Positions 1 to 7,439 of a stretch of 12,164 nucleotides of DNA are shown piece by piece (the first letter of the stretch is position 1; every line of letters begins with the position of its first letter). The DNA is taken from positions 1-12,164 of the forward strand of contig JAGLKS010000021.1 of assembly GCA_023140905.1 (NCBI GenBank), in the 5' to 3' direction. Source of the DNA: Alphaproteobacteria bacterium. Lineage in GTDB: Bacteria; Pseudomonadota; Alphaproteobacteria; Micavibrionales; Micavibrionaceae. A program made the position numbers and the translations under genes. The notes below the pieces were generated by a model, which saw only the letters and a program-made list of their open reading frames with translations, had not been told where the DNA came from and searched no databases.

Positions 1-2
1 TT

Positions 3-1826
3 AGTTTAAAGGGAGAACAAGTCAGCTTTGCAACGGGTGATATTTTTCACCATAGTTATCTCAGTGATATTCCCAAACTTCCGGAACAGAGTGGTAAGAA
101 AAACAAGCTTTTTTCCATTAATCTGGTCCCTTTTTCGCAGATAAGAGAGCGTGGATTTGAGGTTCATGATGATGGGCTTCCTATTATATCGATGGATGTC
201 AAGGAGACGCTTGATTTTACTAAAGAGGAGTTCTTTTCTTTATATGATTTTGATGCTGACATTGATGTAGGAGAATCTTTACAAGAAGGACTAACAGATG
301 AGGAATTCGCAGAGCTTGTTGATAATGTAATTAAGAACGAAATCAGAGAAGGCGAAGGTGCTAATTTTCTTATTTCCAGAAAATTCCATGGTAAAGTTTC
401 AGAAATTAACCCTGAAGACGCTATGACTATATTTTCTCGTCTTTGTAAAAGTGAAATTACGCCATATATGGTTTTTTGCTTTTTCGATCAGGAACACTTC
501 TTTATTGCTGCCTCACCGGAAAGACATTTAAGTATTAAAGATGATATTGCTTATATGAATCCTATATGTGGCACACTCCCAAAAAAACCAGAGACGTTAA
601 AGCAGGACCTGACGTCTTTTGTGCAAGATGAAAAAGAAATTAACGAGCTTTTCATGGTTGTTGACGAGACACTGAAGCTGATGATGCCCTTGTGTCCGTC
701 TGGTGGGGAGATTGTCGGGCCATATCTACGTGAAATGAGAACGCTGATTCATACAGAGAATGAGTTGAAAGGCAAAACTGATTGGAATCTGGTTGAGGCT
801 TTCAGGGAGACAATGTTTGCTCCGACAATGATTGGTAGCCCATTGAAAAGTGCTTGTCGTATTATAAGGAAATACGAGAATGAGGGACGGCGTTACTATT
901 CAAGTGCCTTGATGCTTTTAAAGCACGATGAAAACGGGAAACAGGAACTGGACAGTGCTATTACTATCCGTATGGTGGAATTCCAAAAGAATGGTCACTT
1001 TACAGTTCAGGCAGGGGCAAGCATTGTGAGGGACTCAATTCCCCGGAAAGAGGCTATAGAAACAAGAGTTAAGGCTCTTGGAATGTTGAAAGCGATTACG
1101 ACGCCTGAAACAGAAGAAAGAAGACTTCCGGGAGTCTATAGCCCTGAGATAGAAAAACTAATGTTGGCTAGAAATGATCGCCTTTCTCCATTTTGGATTA
1201 ACAAGCAAAGTTTGAATGAAACCCCTAAAGAACTGAAAGGGAAGTCTATTTTCATTATTAATAATGAGGATGATTTTGTTTATATGATGGCTCACTTGCT
1301 TGAGCATATGGGAGCGTCAGTTAAAATTAAAAGTATCAAGAATATAGGGAAAGGCATTGATGCTGCTCGCAACTTTGATATGGTCATAATTGGTCCGGGA
1401 CCTGGAGATCCTAATGATCGTCAGGATCCAAAGATGAATAAAATCAGGAATATAATAGAAATTTTGAGAAAAGGCGAAGGTGGGCAGAAGTTCTTTGGTA
1501 TTTGTCTTGGACATCAAGTTCTTTGTAGTGAATTAGGCCTCTCAGTAGAAAAACTCCCATTCCCGTTGCAAGGCGTGCAAAAATCTGTAAATATTTTCGG
1601 AGATAAATATGAACTCGGATTTTATAATACGTTCTGCCCAAAAATTCGACCTGATTTTTTTAGTTCAAGTTTTTCTGTAGCAGAAGATCAAGAAGGTTTT
1701 GTCTTTGCTACGAGAGCGTCTGACTTTGGAAGTATACAGGGACACCCAGAGTCAATCCTTTCAAAAGACGGATATAGGTTGCTGCAAAACGAATTATCTC
1801 GCTTACTTTTTCCGGAGATCCAATGA
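3..1826 (+). CDS. phzE: PhzE-like chorismate amination enzyme (fused synthase and glutamine amidotransferase), 5' partial
   Basis: The frame is open to the left edge, so 607 residues are visible and the N-terminus is missing. The ATG at 192 is internal: the residues before it (LVPFSQIRERGF, then DDG) match the N-terminal part of PhzE as I know it. The chorismate-binding (MST) domain covers about the first two thirds, with ASPERHLS, MNPICGT, a DEKEINELFMVVDE block, GSPLKSA and LDSAITIR. A class I glutamine amidotransferase follows, with GPGPGDP, the nucleophile loop GICLGHQ (Cys codon 1503-1505) and the His-Glu pair in QGHPES, so the triad is intact. In phenazine pathways PhzE converts chorismate and glutamine to 2-amino-2-deoxyisochorismate (ADIC). 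The order and motifs fit PhzE better than separate TrpE and TrpG, but a fused anthranilate synthase cannot be excluded. No other phz gene is in the window; partners, if any, lie to the left. The gene ends in TGA with no clear terminator. Confidence 0.85.
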   Translation, partial: SLKGEQVSFATGDIFHHSYLSDIPKLPEQSGKKNKLFSINLVPFSQIRERGFEVHDDGLPIISMDVKETLDFTKEEFFSLYDFDADIDVGESLQEGLTDEEFAELVDNVIKNEIREGEGANFLISRKFHGKVSEINPEDAMTIFSRLCKSEITPYMVFCFFDQEHFFIAASPERHLSIKDDIAYMNPICGTLPKKPETLKQDLTSFVQDEKEINELFMVVDETLKLMMPLCPSGGEIVGPYLREMRTLIHTENELKGKTDWNLVEAFRETMFAPTMIGSPLKSACRIIRKYENEGRRYYSSALMLLKHDENGKQELDSAITIRMVEFQKNGHFTVQAGASIVRDSIPRKEAIETRVKALGMLKAITTPETEERRLPGVYSPEIEKLMLARNDRLSPFWINKQSLNETPKELKGKSIFIINNEDDFVYMMAHLLEHMGASVKIKSIKNIGKGIDAARNFDMVIIGPGPGDPNDRQDPKMNKIRNIIEILRKGEGGQKFFGICLGHQVLCSELGLSVEKLPFPLQGVQKSVNIFGDKYELGFYNTFCPKIRPDFFSSSFSVAEDQEGFVFATRASDFGSIQGHPESILSKDGYRLLQNELSRLLFPEIQ

Positions 1827-1900
1827 ATCACAAGAGTCTTATTATTAAGTAGTATTGAAAAAGGGAGTATAAAGGAAAGCTATTACGTTATGGGTCAAGA

Positions 1901-2377
1901 TTATAACATTAGCTCTTTTTTGATGGATGAAGCGGAGAAAATGGCATATTGATCCCATTCCTGTTGCAAATGTTCTGCTAATAATCGGCGATGACAATTA
2001 TCCTGTGTTTTACAGGCGCACAAAAAACAAGCACCGTTTATTTCCTCCGGTGATAAAATATTGGCGATGTTGCGATGGTTAATAAGCTGGATATATTGAA
2101 TTTCATATTCATCCCAGCTGATCCGATTATCTTTATAGGCTTTAAGAATTTCTGCAGAAGGTGCCAGCTCTTGCCGATATTCATATGCTACGCCCGCAAT
2201 TTCACCCAAGAAATACGGCAAGTCTTTCTTCTTTGCAAATCCGGAAAGCTGTGAACTTGCCCAAAGGCGTGTGTCGATAACTTTCTTTATGCCAACTTGT
2301 TTTAACCGCTCAAAAAAGTGCTCCGCGCTGGAGCCTGTAAAACCGATGGTAAACATTTTAATGGGCTGATTAGTCAT
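1901..2377 (-). CDS. DUF488 family protein
   Basis: This is a 158-residue cytosolic protein of the DUF488 family, whose biochemical role is not established. The family signature is visible: FTIGFTG near the N-terminus, then VIDTRLWASSQLSGFAKKKDLPYFL, and near the C-terminus a Cys/His-rich segment, CACKTQDNCHRRLLAEHL. I chose the ATG at 2377. The frame also allows a GTG at 2395 and an ATG at 2356 directly before FTIGF, where many family members begin; none has a convincing ribosome binding site. It converges with the PhzE-like gene, 74 bases away, and lies 113 bases downstream of the DUF2924 gene on the same strand. Its length is normal for the family, so it appears intact. It shows no obvious functional link to its neighbours. 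Confidence 0.75.
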   Translation of the reverse strand: MTNQPIKMFTIGFTGSSAEHFFERLKQVGIKKVIDTRLWASSQLSGFAKKKDLPYFLGEIAGVAYEYRQELAPSAEILKAYKDNRISWDEYEIQYIQLINHRNIANILSPEEINGACFLCACKTQDNCHRRLLAEHLQQEWDQYAIFSASSIKKELML

Positions 2378-2490
2378 TATAGAAAAATACGCCACTGCAC
2401 ATTAAATAACAATTGCTGTCTTTATAAACATAGGGTTTTGCCAAGCCAACGCGAATATGAATCTAAAAACAGCAACTTACAGCGCTGGTA

Positions 2491-2898
2491 TTACACAACA
2501 TAAATCTTGGACTTACTGTTAAAAAAGGCTGGGCCAAAACATAGCGTTCCCGTAATAAGTCGCTCGACCTCTGTTAAGCTGTTGTAATATTCACCCCTAT
2601 ATTCGTAAAACCCTTTGCAGCAACATATGATGTATATTTCACCTCCGTAGGTACGTTCAATTATGGTGCCGTCAACAAGGCGCGTGATGCATTCCCTTGA
2701 TGCTTTTTCTAATTTTTCTGTATTATAATCCACGGGATCCATATCGTCAGGAAAATTTTCTGGAGTGTTTGGCTCATGCAGTTTACTTTGCAGCTTTCCT
2801 AAAATAGACAAAATAGCTTCATCGCGCAGCAAATCTGGCGTACATTTCTTTTTAAGCAGCATTTTATAATCCGCCCGCAATTGACTAATTGATGACAA
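2491..2898 (-). CDS. DUF2924 family protein
   Basis: The product has 135 residues and resembles DUF2924, a small family often found beside serine recombinases or phage-type genes, mainly in alphaproteobacteria (recalled knowledge). The C-terminal pattern fits well: DGTIIERTYGG, then GFYEYRGEYYNSLTEVERLI, then TGTLCFGPAFF. The family consensus has a similar glycine-tyrosine block followed by ITGT...GPxFF. The N-terminal helix LRADYKMLLKKK also fits. The only available start is a TTG at 2898 with no clear ribosome binding site. The frame stays open upstream to about 3062 (PLQEWVDAL, ENDIDEADKEDDALYLI) without an ATG or GTG, so the gene may be a 5'-truncated or fused remnant. The usual recombinase partner is absent. 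Function is unknown, and expression is doubtful. Confidence 0.55.
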   Translation of the reverse strand: MSSISQLRADYKMLLKKKCTPDLLRDEAILSILGKLQSKLHEPNTPENFPDDMDPVDYNTEKLEKASRECITRLVDGTIIERTYGGEIYIICCCKGFYEYRGEYYNSLTEVERLITGTLCFGPAFFNSKSKIYVV

Positions 2899-3128
2899 TT
2901 GAAGTCTGGCATATTGCTTGATAAGGTAGAGCGCATCATCTTCTTTATCAGCCTCATCAATATCGTTTTCAAAAACATGCAGCGCGTCAACCCATTCTTG
3001 TAATGGTATGCGGTTGCACTGAAAAACGACGATAAAAAGTGAAAAATAATTGAAAAAGAACTTTTAATAGATAGTTCTGCGCAGAGCTTTTTGCCTTTAA
3101 AAGCAATAATTTCATGCATAAACGCCAT
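2899..3128 (-). pseudogene. Degenerate coding remnant upstream of the DUF2924 gene
   Basis: No intact gene is visible here. On the minus strand one frame begins with an ATG at 3128 (MAFMHEIIAFKGKKL) and another, shifted by one base, reads protein-like sequence from about 3062 (CNRIPLQEWVDAL, then ENDIDEADKEDDALYLI) straight into the DUF2924 frame. The composition of the second stretch (acidic, helical, no stops) suggests real coding origin. A single frameshift around 3020-3065 would join both. I do not recognise the protein. The remaining bases to 3204 hold no gene I can support. Confidence 0.35.
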
Positions 3129-3204
3129 AGAAAAACACTTAAATCAACAGGAAAAATACATTAAAAGCAGCATGTTAAGCCTAAAAAGTCTTTTTGATAT
3201 CTTT

Positions 3205-3246
3205 TGTGTGATTGTTACTTCGAAACAGAAGATTGAACAATTTTAA
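3205..3246 (+). repeat. Left copy of an imperfect 42-bp direct repeat bracketing the phosphonate operon
   Basis: This segment matches 7815-7856 in the same orientation at 34 of 42 positions, without gaps. The best core is CGAAACRGAAGATTGAAYAR. The copy overlaps the stop codon of the cytidylyltransferase gene (3243-3245). It could be an attachment-site-like end, a remnant of a mobile element, or the 3' ends of two related vanished genes. Confidence 0.6.
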
Positions 3247-3992
3247 GCAAATATTTTTTTTGCGGTGGCGAAGTCTTCTTTTGTATCAATTTCAGTCCAT
3301 CTTAGCCCGGTAATATCCAGTGTGTTGAACGGAATATTTTTTTCAATTAATCGTTCATAGGCAGCTTCGTAATATTCCTGATGATTTTGTTCGTCCTCCA
3401 TCATTACTTTTAATTCTTCTAACAAAATCTTTGCTGTCTCAGCACTGATTTTTTCAATACCTATTGACTCGCCGACAGCCTCTTGAGGATTGACGATTTT
3501 GCTGGCTTTAACCACCTGATTTTTATTATCAATAATGACTTTGATTTCTTCTACATCAAGGTTGATATTTTTATCAATGCAGAGGCAATTATCATATTCA
3601 CATTCAATGAGCTTTTTAAGGATTTCCTTATCAAACACCACGTCCGCATCAAATTTTACAAAGTCTGACCCCTCGATAGACTCCATAGCCAACATGAGAG
3701 AAAATCCAGTATTTGTTTCTGCGTATTTCTCATTTGTAATGAACCGGGCGTTTAAATCCGGGAAGTTTGCACTGACATAGTCTTTAATCTGTTCTTGTAA
3801 ATATCCAAGCACAAAAACAACATCATTGATCCCGCAATCCCGAATATGAGAGAGCATCATCTCAAGAATCGTTTTGCCATCAATTTTTAAGAGGCTCTTT
3901 GGGCAATTGTCCGTTAAAGGACGAATTCTTGACCCTACGCCTGCGGCCAGAATGATAGCTTTCATTTGTGTTTTTGTTTCAGTGTTTTTCAT
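3243..3992 (-). CDS. Nucleotidyltransferase, likely phosphonate or phosphocholine-type cytidylyltransferase (PntC/LicC-like)
   Basis: This 249-residue soluble enzyme belongs to the NTP-transferase (GT-A-like) superfamily. The signature loop lies at about residues 15-37 (LAAGVGSRIRPLTDNCPKSL), the metal-binding DAD at 115-117, and a second acidic site in RWTEIDTKEDF near 231-241. Length and layout resemble LicC, which makes CDP-choline, and the AEP cytidylyltransferase PntC, which makes CMP-AEP. The neighbouring transaminase and CDP-alcohol phosphatidyltransferase favour AEP as substrate; this is inference, and a sugar phosphate or other alcohol phosphate remains possible. The ATG at 3992 overlaps the ATP-grasp stop by one base (TAATG), which implies translational coupling. 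A second ATG at 3965 starts directly at the conserved MKAIILAAG. It is the last gene of the operon, and its stop lies inside the left direct repeat. Confidence 0.8.
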   Translation of the reverse strand: MKNTETKTQMKAIILAAGVGSRIRPLTDNCPKSLLKIDGKTILEMMLSHIRDCGINDVVFVLGYLQEQIKDYVSANFPDLNARFITNEKYAETNTGFSLMLAMESIEGSDFVKFDADVVFDKEILKKLIECEYDNCLCIDKNINLDVEEIKVIIDNKNQVVKASKIVNPQEAVGESIGIEKISAETAKILLEELKVMMEDEQNHQEYYEAAYERLIEKNIPFNTLDITGLRWTEIDTKEDFATAKKIFA

Positions 3993-5299
3993 TATTTCAA
4001 CAACACCCTCATCTTATTTTTCAATTTTAATTGTGGCTCACGATACCGCGTTTCTAATTCGTTTTCAAGTGATTGAATGTGCTGAATATCCTGAGCTAAT
4101 ATCACAATAGAAAAGGCCCCTGTTTGTAGGAGCGCATCGCAGTTTAGCGGGAAAATAGAATTAGCCCGTTTACCATCATAAATCACAGTCGATAATTGTT
4201 GGACTAGTGCAGCGAAAGAGCAGGGCTGAGTATTCAGTTTAACGAACTTCCAAAATGGAACAGCACCAATTTTTTCTTCAATATTATGAACGATGATACG
4301 CACATAAGAGGAGCCATTAAAACGTGCATTATTCTCAACCGGAAATATACCCTCGTCAGATACAATATAATCAATTCCTATGACACCACAATATCCAGAT
4401 TTTGCCATATTGGTCACAATTTTCAGAGAAGTCTGGGTGATAGTATCGTAGACACCGGGTGCCAGTTCCAATCCTTTCAAACTACCCACATGATGCATAC
4501 CATCTCTACATTCCTGATCAACTATTCCAATGTGGGCTATTTTCCCTTTTCTATCAATGACCCATTGATCATTTGGTGAACTAAACACTTTCAAAAAGGG
4601 TTCAATAAGGACAGTTTTTTCATGACTGGCGACAATGGTTTGATATATAGAGGCAAGATTATCACCTTGGGTTTTATATAATGATGCCCCAGTCTCACCC
4701 AAAGTACCTCGAATAATTACAGTATCGTGATTAGCTTTATAGCGGTTAATCAAAATTTCCATTTGTCGAAAATTGTCGTTGTCGTCTGCTTGTATTGAAA
4801 ATACTGCACCATCCACCACAGGGATATCCAACTTCTGGCACAATGCTTTAAATGTTGCCTTATCATTATATTTAAGAGTTTCGGATTCCGCAGCACCAAA
4901 TAGTTCCGCACCAATAATGTTTGCAGCTATAGTTTCCTGCTGTGTAGAATACCATGGGACATATACTGGATTTCCACCCAACTTTTGTATCATTTTTTTA
5001 ACAGGGTTGGGGTTTGCTACAATCAGCTCTGACAACGTATGCCCTGTTTCTGGTTGTTTGTATTCAACAATATAATCCGTACCCAAACCATGAGAACTTA
5101 ACCATTGTTGGTATTCTTTATCCAACGTACCGCGCAAAATAACCAAATCATTGCTACGGGCGGCGGCTAGGGCACGATCACATTTTGAACTGACAGAAGT
5201 ATTCCGTGTAGGGAATTGAGAGAAATTGTCTGCACTGTAAACAATAACTTCCTTTTCATCATTAGAAATTATAAATCGTAATAACGGATTGTTTGTCAT
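3992..5299 (-). CDS. ATP-grasp ligase of unknown substrate
   Basis: The product has 435 residues. The N-terminal ~135 residues (RGTLDKEYQQWLSSHGLG, then NPNPVKKMIQKLGGNPVYVPW) look like a pre-ATP-grasp domain. The ATP-grasp core follows: a glycine-rich nucleotide loop at about 194-207 (VIIRGTLGETGASL), LIEPFLK at 231-237, and a metal-binding motif with Glu322 and Asn324 in FPVENNARFNGS. ATP-grasp enzymes form an acyl-phosphate and join it to an amine or thiol. The layout recalls peptide-ligase-like ATP-grasp proteins of natural product pathways, but I cannot name a close relative. It sits 31 bases after the CDP-alcohol phosphatidyltransferase gene and overlaps the cytidylyltransferase gene by one base. 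By position it may attach an amino acid or other acid to AEP or to its lipid. A GAGAC stretch upstream of the ATG is a weak ribosome binding site. Confidence 0.75.
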   Translation of the reverse strand: MTNNPLLRFIISNDEKEVIVYSADNFSQFPTRNTSVSSKCDRALAAARSNDLVILRGTLDKEYQQWLSSHGLGTDYIVEYKQPETGHTLSELIVANPNPVKKMIQKLGGNPVYVPWYSTQQETIAANIIGAELFGAAESETLKYNDKATFKALCQKLDIPVVDGAVFSIQADDNDNFRQMEILINRYKANHDTVIIRGTLGETGASLYKTQGDNLASIYQTIVASHEKTVLIEPFLKVFSSPNDQWVIDRKGKIAHIGIVDQECRDGMHHVGSLKGLELAPGVYDTITQTSLKIVTNMAKSGYCGVIGIDYIVSDEGIFPVENNARFNGSSYVRIIVHNIEEKIGAVPFWKFVKLNTQPCSFAALVQQLSTVIYDGKRANSIFPLNCDALLQTGAFSIVILAQDIQHIQSLENELETRYREPQLKLKNKMRVLLK

Positions 5300-5330
5300 T
5301 AATTGTCTCTTTCAAAATGAGTGTTTCACA

Positions 5331-6011
5331 TCAGCTGTTCGTATGTAATAACTGCCAACCATAAAATAACGTCAACACGAAAGCATAAGCAGTAATACCG
5401 TAATACCAAGCACCACTCAGTTTCGGAGTTTTAATTGGAGCCACATTTAAGATCGCCAATGCTAGCAAGACAACATAAAGAAGGGGAGTAAAAAGGGAAG
5501 GATTGATAAAACTTTCAAACACAAAAAGTAAAACTAAAATAATGCTGTTATTGTCTAATGCTAAACCCTGATAGGTTGATTTCTCAATTAAACCAAATAC
5601 ATTGAAATAACTGAGTCGTAATACTCCGGCTATCGCAATACAGAAAGCTCCGGGGAGAAACCAAGGGTTAAAATTTCCGTAGCTTAATAAAATGATCGCA
5701 GGGCAGATTCCAAAGCTAATAATATCAATCAATGAATCAAGTTGCACACCAAAATCCTGCTGTGCTTTCGTGCGATTTTTCATGCGACGGGCAATAATAC
5801 CATCGCTCCAATCAAAGAACACGGCCCAAATCAACCCAATCATCGCGGCTGGGAAAACCCCTAGAATAGCAAAGTAAATTGCCAGAACTGCGGAACAAAG
5901 CCCCGCTAGCGAACAAAGATTTGGTAAGTCTTTGGCGAAAGAAAGTATTGTCGGCGGTGTTATGGATTGGGCATTTTTGTTTTCTACTGAAGACATAATT
6001 TTTCCATTCAT
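5331..6011 (-). CDS. CDP-alcohol phosphatidyltransferase (PssA-like integral membrane enzyme)
   Basis: This 226-residue inner-membrane protein has about six hydrophobic segments. The family motif is clear: Asp67-x2-Asp70-Gly71-x2-Ala74-Arg75, then Gly88, Asp92 and Asp96. The gap between Arg75 and Gly88 is 12 residues, where the classical motif has about 8. Features outside the motif (LPNLCSLAGL, LDSLIDIISFG, LRLSYFNV) resemble PssA, phosphatidylserine synthase. Such enzymes transfer a substituted phosphate from a CDP-linked compound to an alcohol with loss of CMP. In this operon the donor could be CMP-AEP and the acceptor diacylglycerol, giving a phosphonolipid. The opposite arrangement, CDP-diacylglycerol plus a free alcohol, is also possible. 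The ATG at 6011 overlaps the transaminase stop (ATGA), so translation is coupled; an alternative ATG lies at 5996. Confidence 0.85.
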   Translation of the reverse strand: MNGKIMSSVENKNAQSITPPTILSFAKDLPNLCSLAGLCSAVLAIYFAILGVFPAAMIGLIWAVFFDWSDGIIARRMKNRTKAQQDFGVQLDSLIDIISFGICPAIILLSYGNFNPWFLPGAFCIAIAGVLRLSYFNVFGLIEKSTYQGLALDNNSIILVLLFVFESFINPSLFTPLLYVVLLALAILNVAPIKTPKLSGAWYYGITAYAFVLTLFYGWQLLHTNS

Positions 6012-7204
6012 GTTTTATATTGTGATGCAAAATTCTTACGTTCTACATTCTCATTTACAGACGTTAATATTGAGCGAGGAAAATTGATTGAAGTAACATT
6101 TTTGATATTAACCGGACCAAAGCTTCGTAAGATTTCTTTCAGCGATTTCAGGAAAAACTGAATATCATCAAAAGATAATTCACCAATATTTCCGACTTGA
6201 AATACTTTATCTTTAAAACACCCCTTTCCTTCATAAATGATAATAGATTTCTTTCTTAATTTTTGTCGAAAAGCAGTAACATCAATGTGAAAAGGTATCT
6301 TCACCGTTGTTAAAACGCAGCACATGTCTTTCTCATCAATCAAAAACTCAAGGCCAAGTTTCAACATGCCTTGCCTTAGGATACTCGCTCTATCTCTAAG
6401 ACCGGCATGGTAATTGTAAATGCCTTTGTCCAGTATATTGATTAGCGTTTGCTCCAAAGCAAAAAACAAAGGGACAGCAGGCGTATTGGGCGTTTGTGAA
6501 TATGTTTTAATAAAATTATAAAAATTATACAGGTTCAAATAGGTGGATTTGACCGGCATATCCTTTAATTTTTCAAATTCATCTATGCGCCCCACCACAA
6601 ATGATAATCCAGAATAGGAGCAAACAGCTTTTGAGCTTGAACTTGAGCAAAATGAAATGTGGCATTTCTCCATATTAATCACTTCTGCGCCCGTGCTGCT
6701 CACGCAATCCACAATCAACATGGCTCCGTTTTCTTTTGATAATGCACCAATTTTCTCTAGCGGATTTAACATCCCCGAACTGGTTTCATGATGAACCATC
6801 GCAACAATATCAATGTCGTGTTCCTGTAGATAGGCTTCCACTTTTTCTAAATCCAGCTTTTCGCCCCAAGCAAAATCCAGTAGAAAAGTATTTTTATTAT
6901 GAATTTTGGAAATCTTGTGCAGCCGTTCACCAAATTCACCATTGGATAAAATGAGGATGTTTTGATCTCCGATGATGGAGGACATCATGGATTCATTCGC
7001 CGCTGTGCCGGAACCAGTAATCACGACCGCACGATAATCCGAAATTGTTTTAATCTCAAAGAGCTGTAGTAACTTATTTTCTACACTTTGCAATAAAGCG
7101 TCAAACTCGGCTTCTCGATGACAAATATCTTCTTTGCAAATGGCTTCTTTAACATTTTTGGCCACATTCACCGGGCCGGGTGTGAATAATAATAATTTTT
7201 CCAT
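6008..7204 (-). CDS. phnW: Class V aminotransferase, 2-aminoethylphosphonate transaminase (PhnW-like)
   Basis: This 398-residue PLP enzyme starts LLLFTPGPVNV, as PhnW does. From the ATG at 7204, Asp166 (VDCVSS) should contact the pyridine nitrogen, and Lys192 in SSSSSKAV should be the Schiff-base lysine; PhnW places these at about 168 and 194. HHETSSGMLNP and YEGKGCF...VGNIGEL also match PhnW. PhnW interconverts AEP plus pyruvate and phosphonoacetaldehyde plus alanine. Beside a cytidylyltransferase and a phosphatidyltransferase, the AEP-forming direction is more likely. Two oddities: Gln336 (VFQVGNIG) replaces the Arg found at this place in PhnW (FRIGNIG), and about 38 extra residues follow the usual C-terminus. 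A TTG at 7222 would extend the frame, but the ATG is preferred; a GGAG lies 12 bases upstream of it. It is the first gene of the operon. Another class V aminotransferase function is possible. Confidence 0.8.
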   Translation of the reverse strand: MEKLLLFTPGPVNVAKNVKEAICKEDICHREAEFDALLQSVENKLLQLFEIKTISDYRAVVITGSGTAANESMMSSIIGDQNILILSNGEFGERLHKISKIHNKNTFLLDFAWGEKLDLEKVEAYLQEHDIDIVAMVHHETSSGMLNPLEKIGALSKENGAMLIVDCVSSTGAEVINMEKCHISFCSSSSSKAVCSYSGLSFVVGRIDEFEKLKDMPVKSTYLNLYNFYNFIKTYSQTPNTPAVPLFFALEQTLINILDKGIYNYHAGLRDRASILRQGMLKLGLEFLIDEKDMCCVLTTVKIPFHIDVTAFRQKLRKKSIIIYEGKGCFKDKVFQVGNIGELSFDDIQFFLKSLKEILRSFGPVNIKNVTSINFPRSILTSVNENVERKNFASQYKT

Positions 7205-7439
7205 CTTACATTGTTTCTCCAAAATTTAAGTTTACAACACAAAAGTGCTGTTCTCCAAAACCACTGTGCGCGAAGCAATATACTGCTAATCGTGCTGGGG
7301 AAGGTCTTGAAAAAGGGGCGACTTTGCCGGATTTCAAGCCTCAGGAAATGGATGCAAGAAAGCATTATAGCAAGAAACATCCAAAATTGAAAGGGGCACG
7401 CTATACAATGAATGTTTTATGCCAAATTCAAGGATGTAG
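7205..7439. other. Leader of the phosphonate operon and unassigned degenerate sequence
   Basis: This stretch lies between the transaminase gene and the antitoxin remnants. Next to the gene, on the minus strand, is a GGAG followed five bases later by ATGTAA, a start codon directly followed by a stop, and one base later the transaminase ATG. The nonamer TCTCCAAAA occurs twice (7216-7224 and 7251-7259). On the plus strand a frame stays open across the region and reads protein-like sequence (ATLPDFKPQEMDARKHY, then KKHPKLKGARYTM), but I do not recognise it and find no start. No convincing promoter for the operon was found. Confidence 0.35.

Noticed and set aside
192-194. ATG at 192 as the start of the PhzE-like gene
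   Set aside because: The frame is open to the left edge, and the upstream residues match the PhzE N-terminal region, so the true start is outside the window.
1890-1952. 20-codon frame after the PhzE-like gene (MGQDYNISSF), preceded by AAAGGAAA
   Set aside because: It has a plausible ribosome binding site but is very short, unrecognised and antisense to the end of the DUF488 gene. It could be a cut-off next gene of the phz-like cluster, but nothing supports that.
3181-3200. AAAAAGTCTTTTT as a terminator for the phosphonate operon
   Set aside because: It is nearly palindromic but leaves almost no loop and has no G+C-rich stem. No convincing terminator was found after the operon.
3172-3246. 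24-codon plus-strand frame ending in the left direct repeat
   Set aside because: No ribosome binding site and no recognised product. It is kept only as a possible origin of the repeat.
3874-5075. Plus-strand open frames opposite the ATP-grasp and cytidylyltransferase genes
   Set aside because: They have no starts with ribosome binding sites and no recognisable motifs, and they lie opposite genes with clear catalytic motifs.
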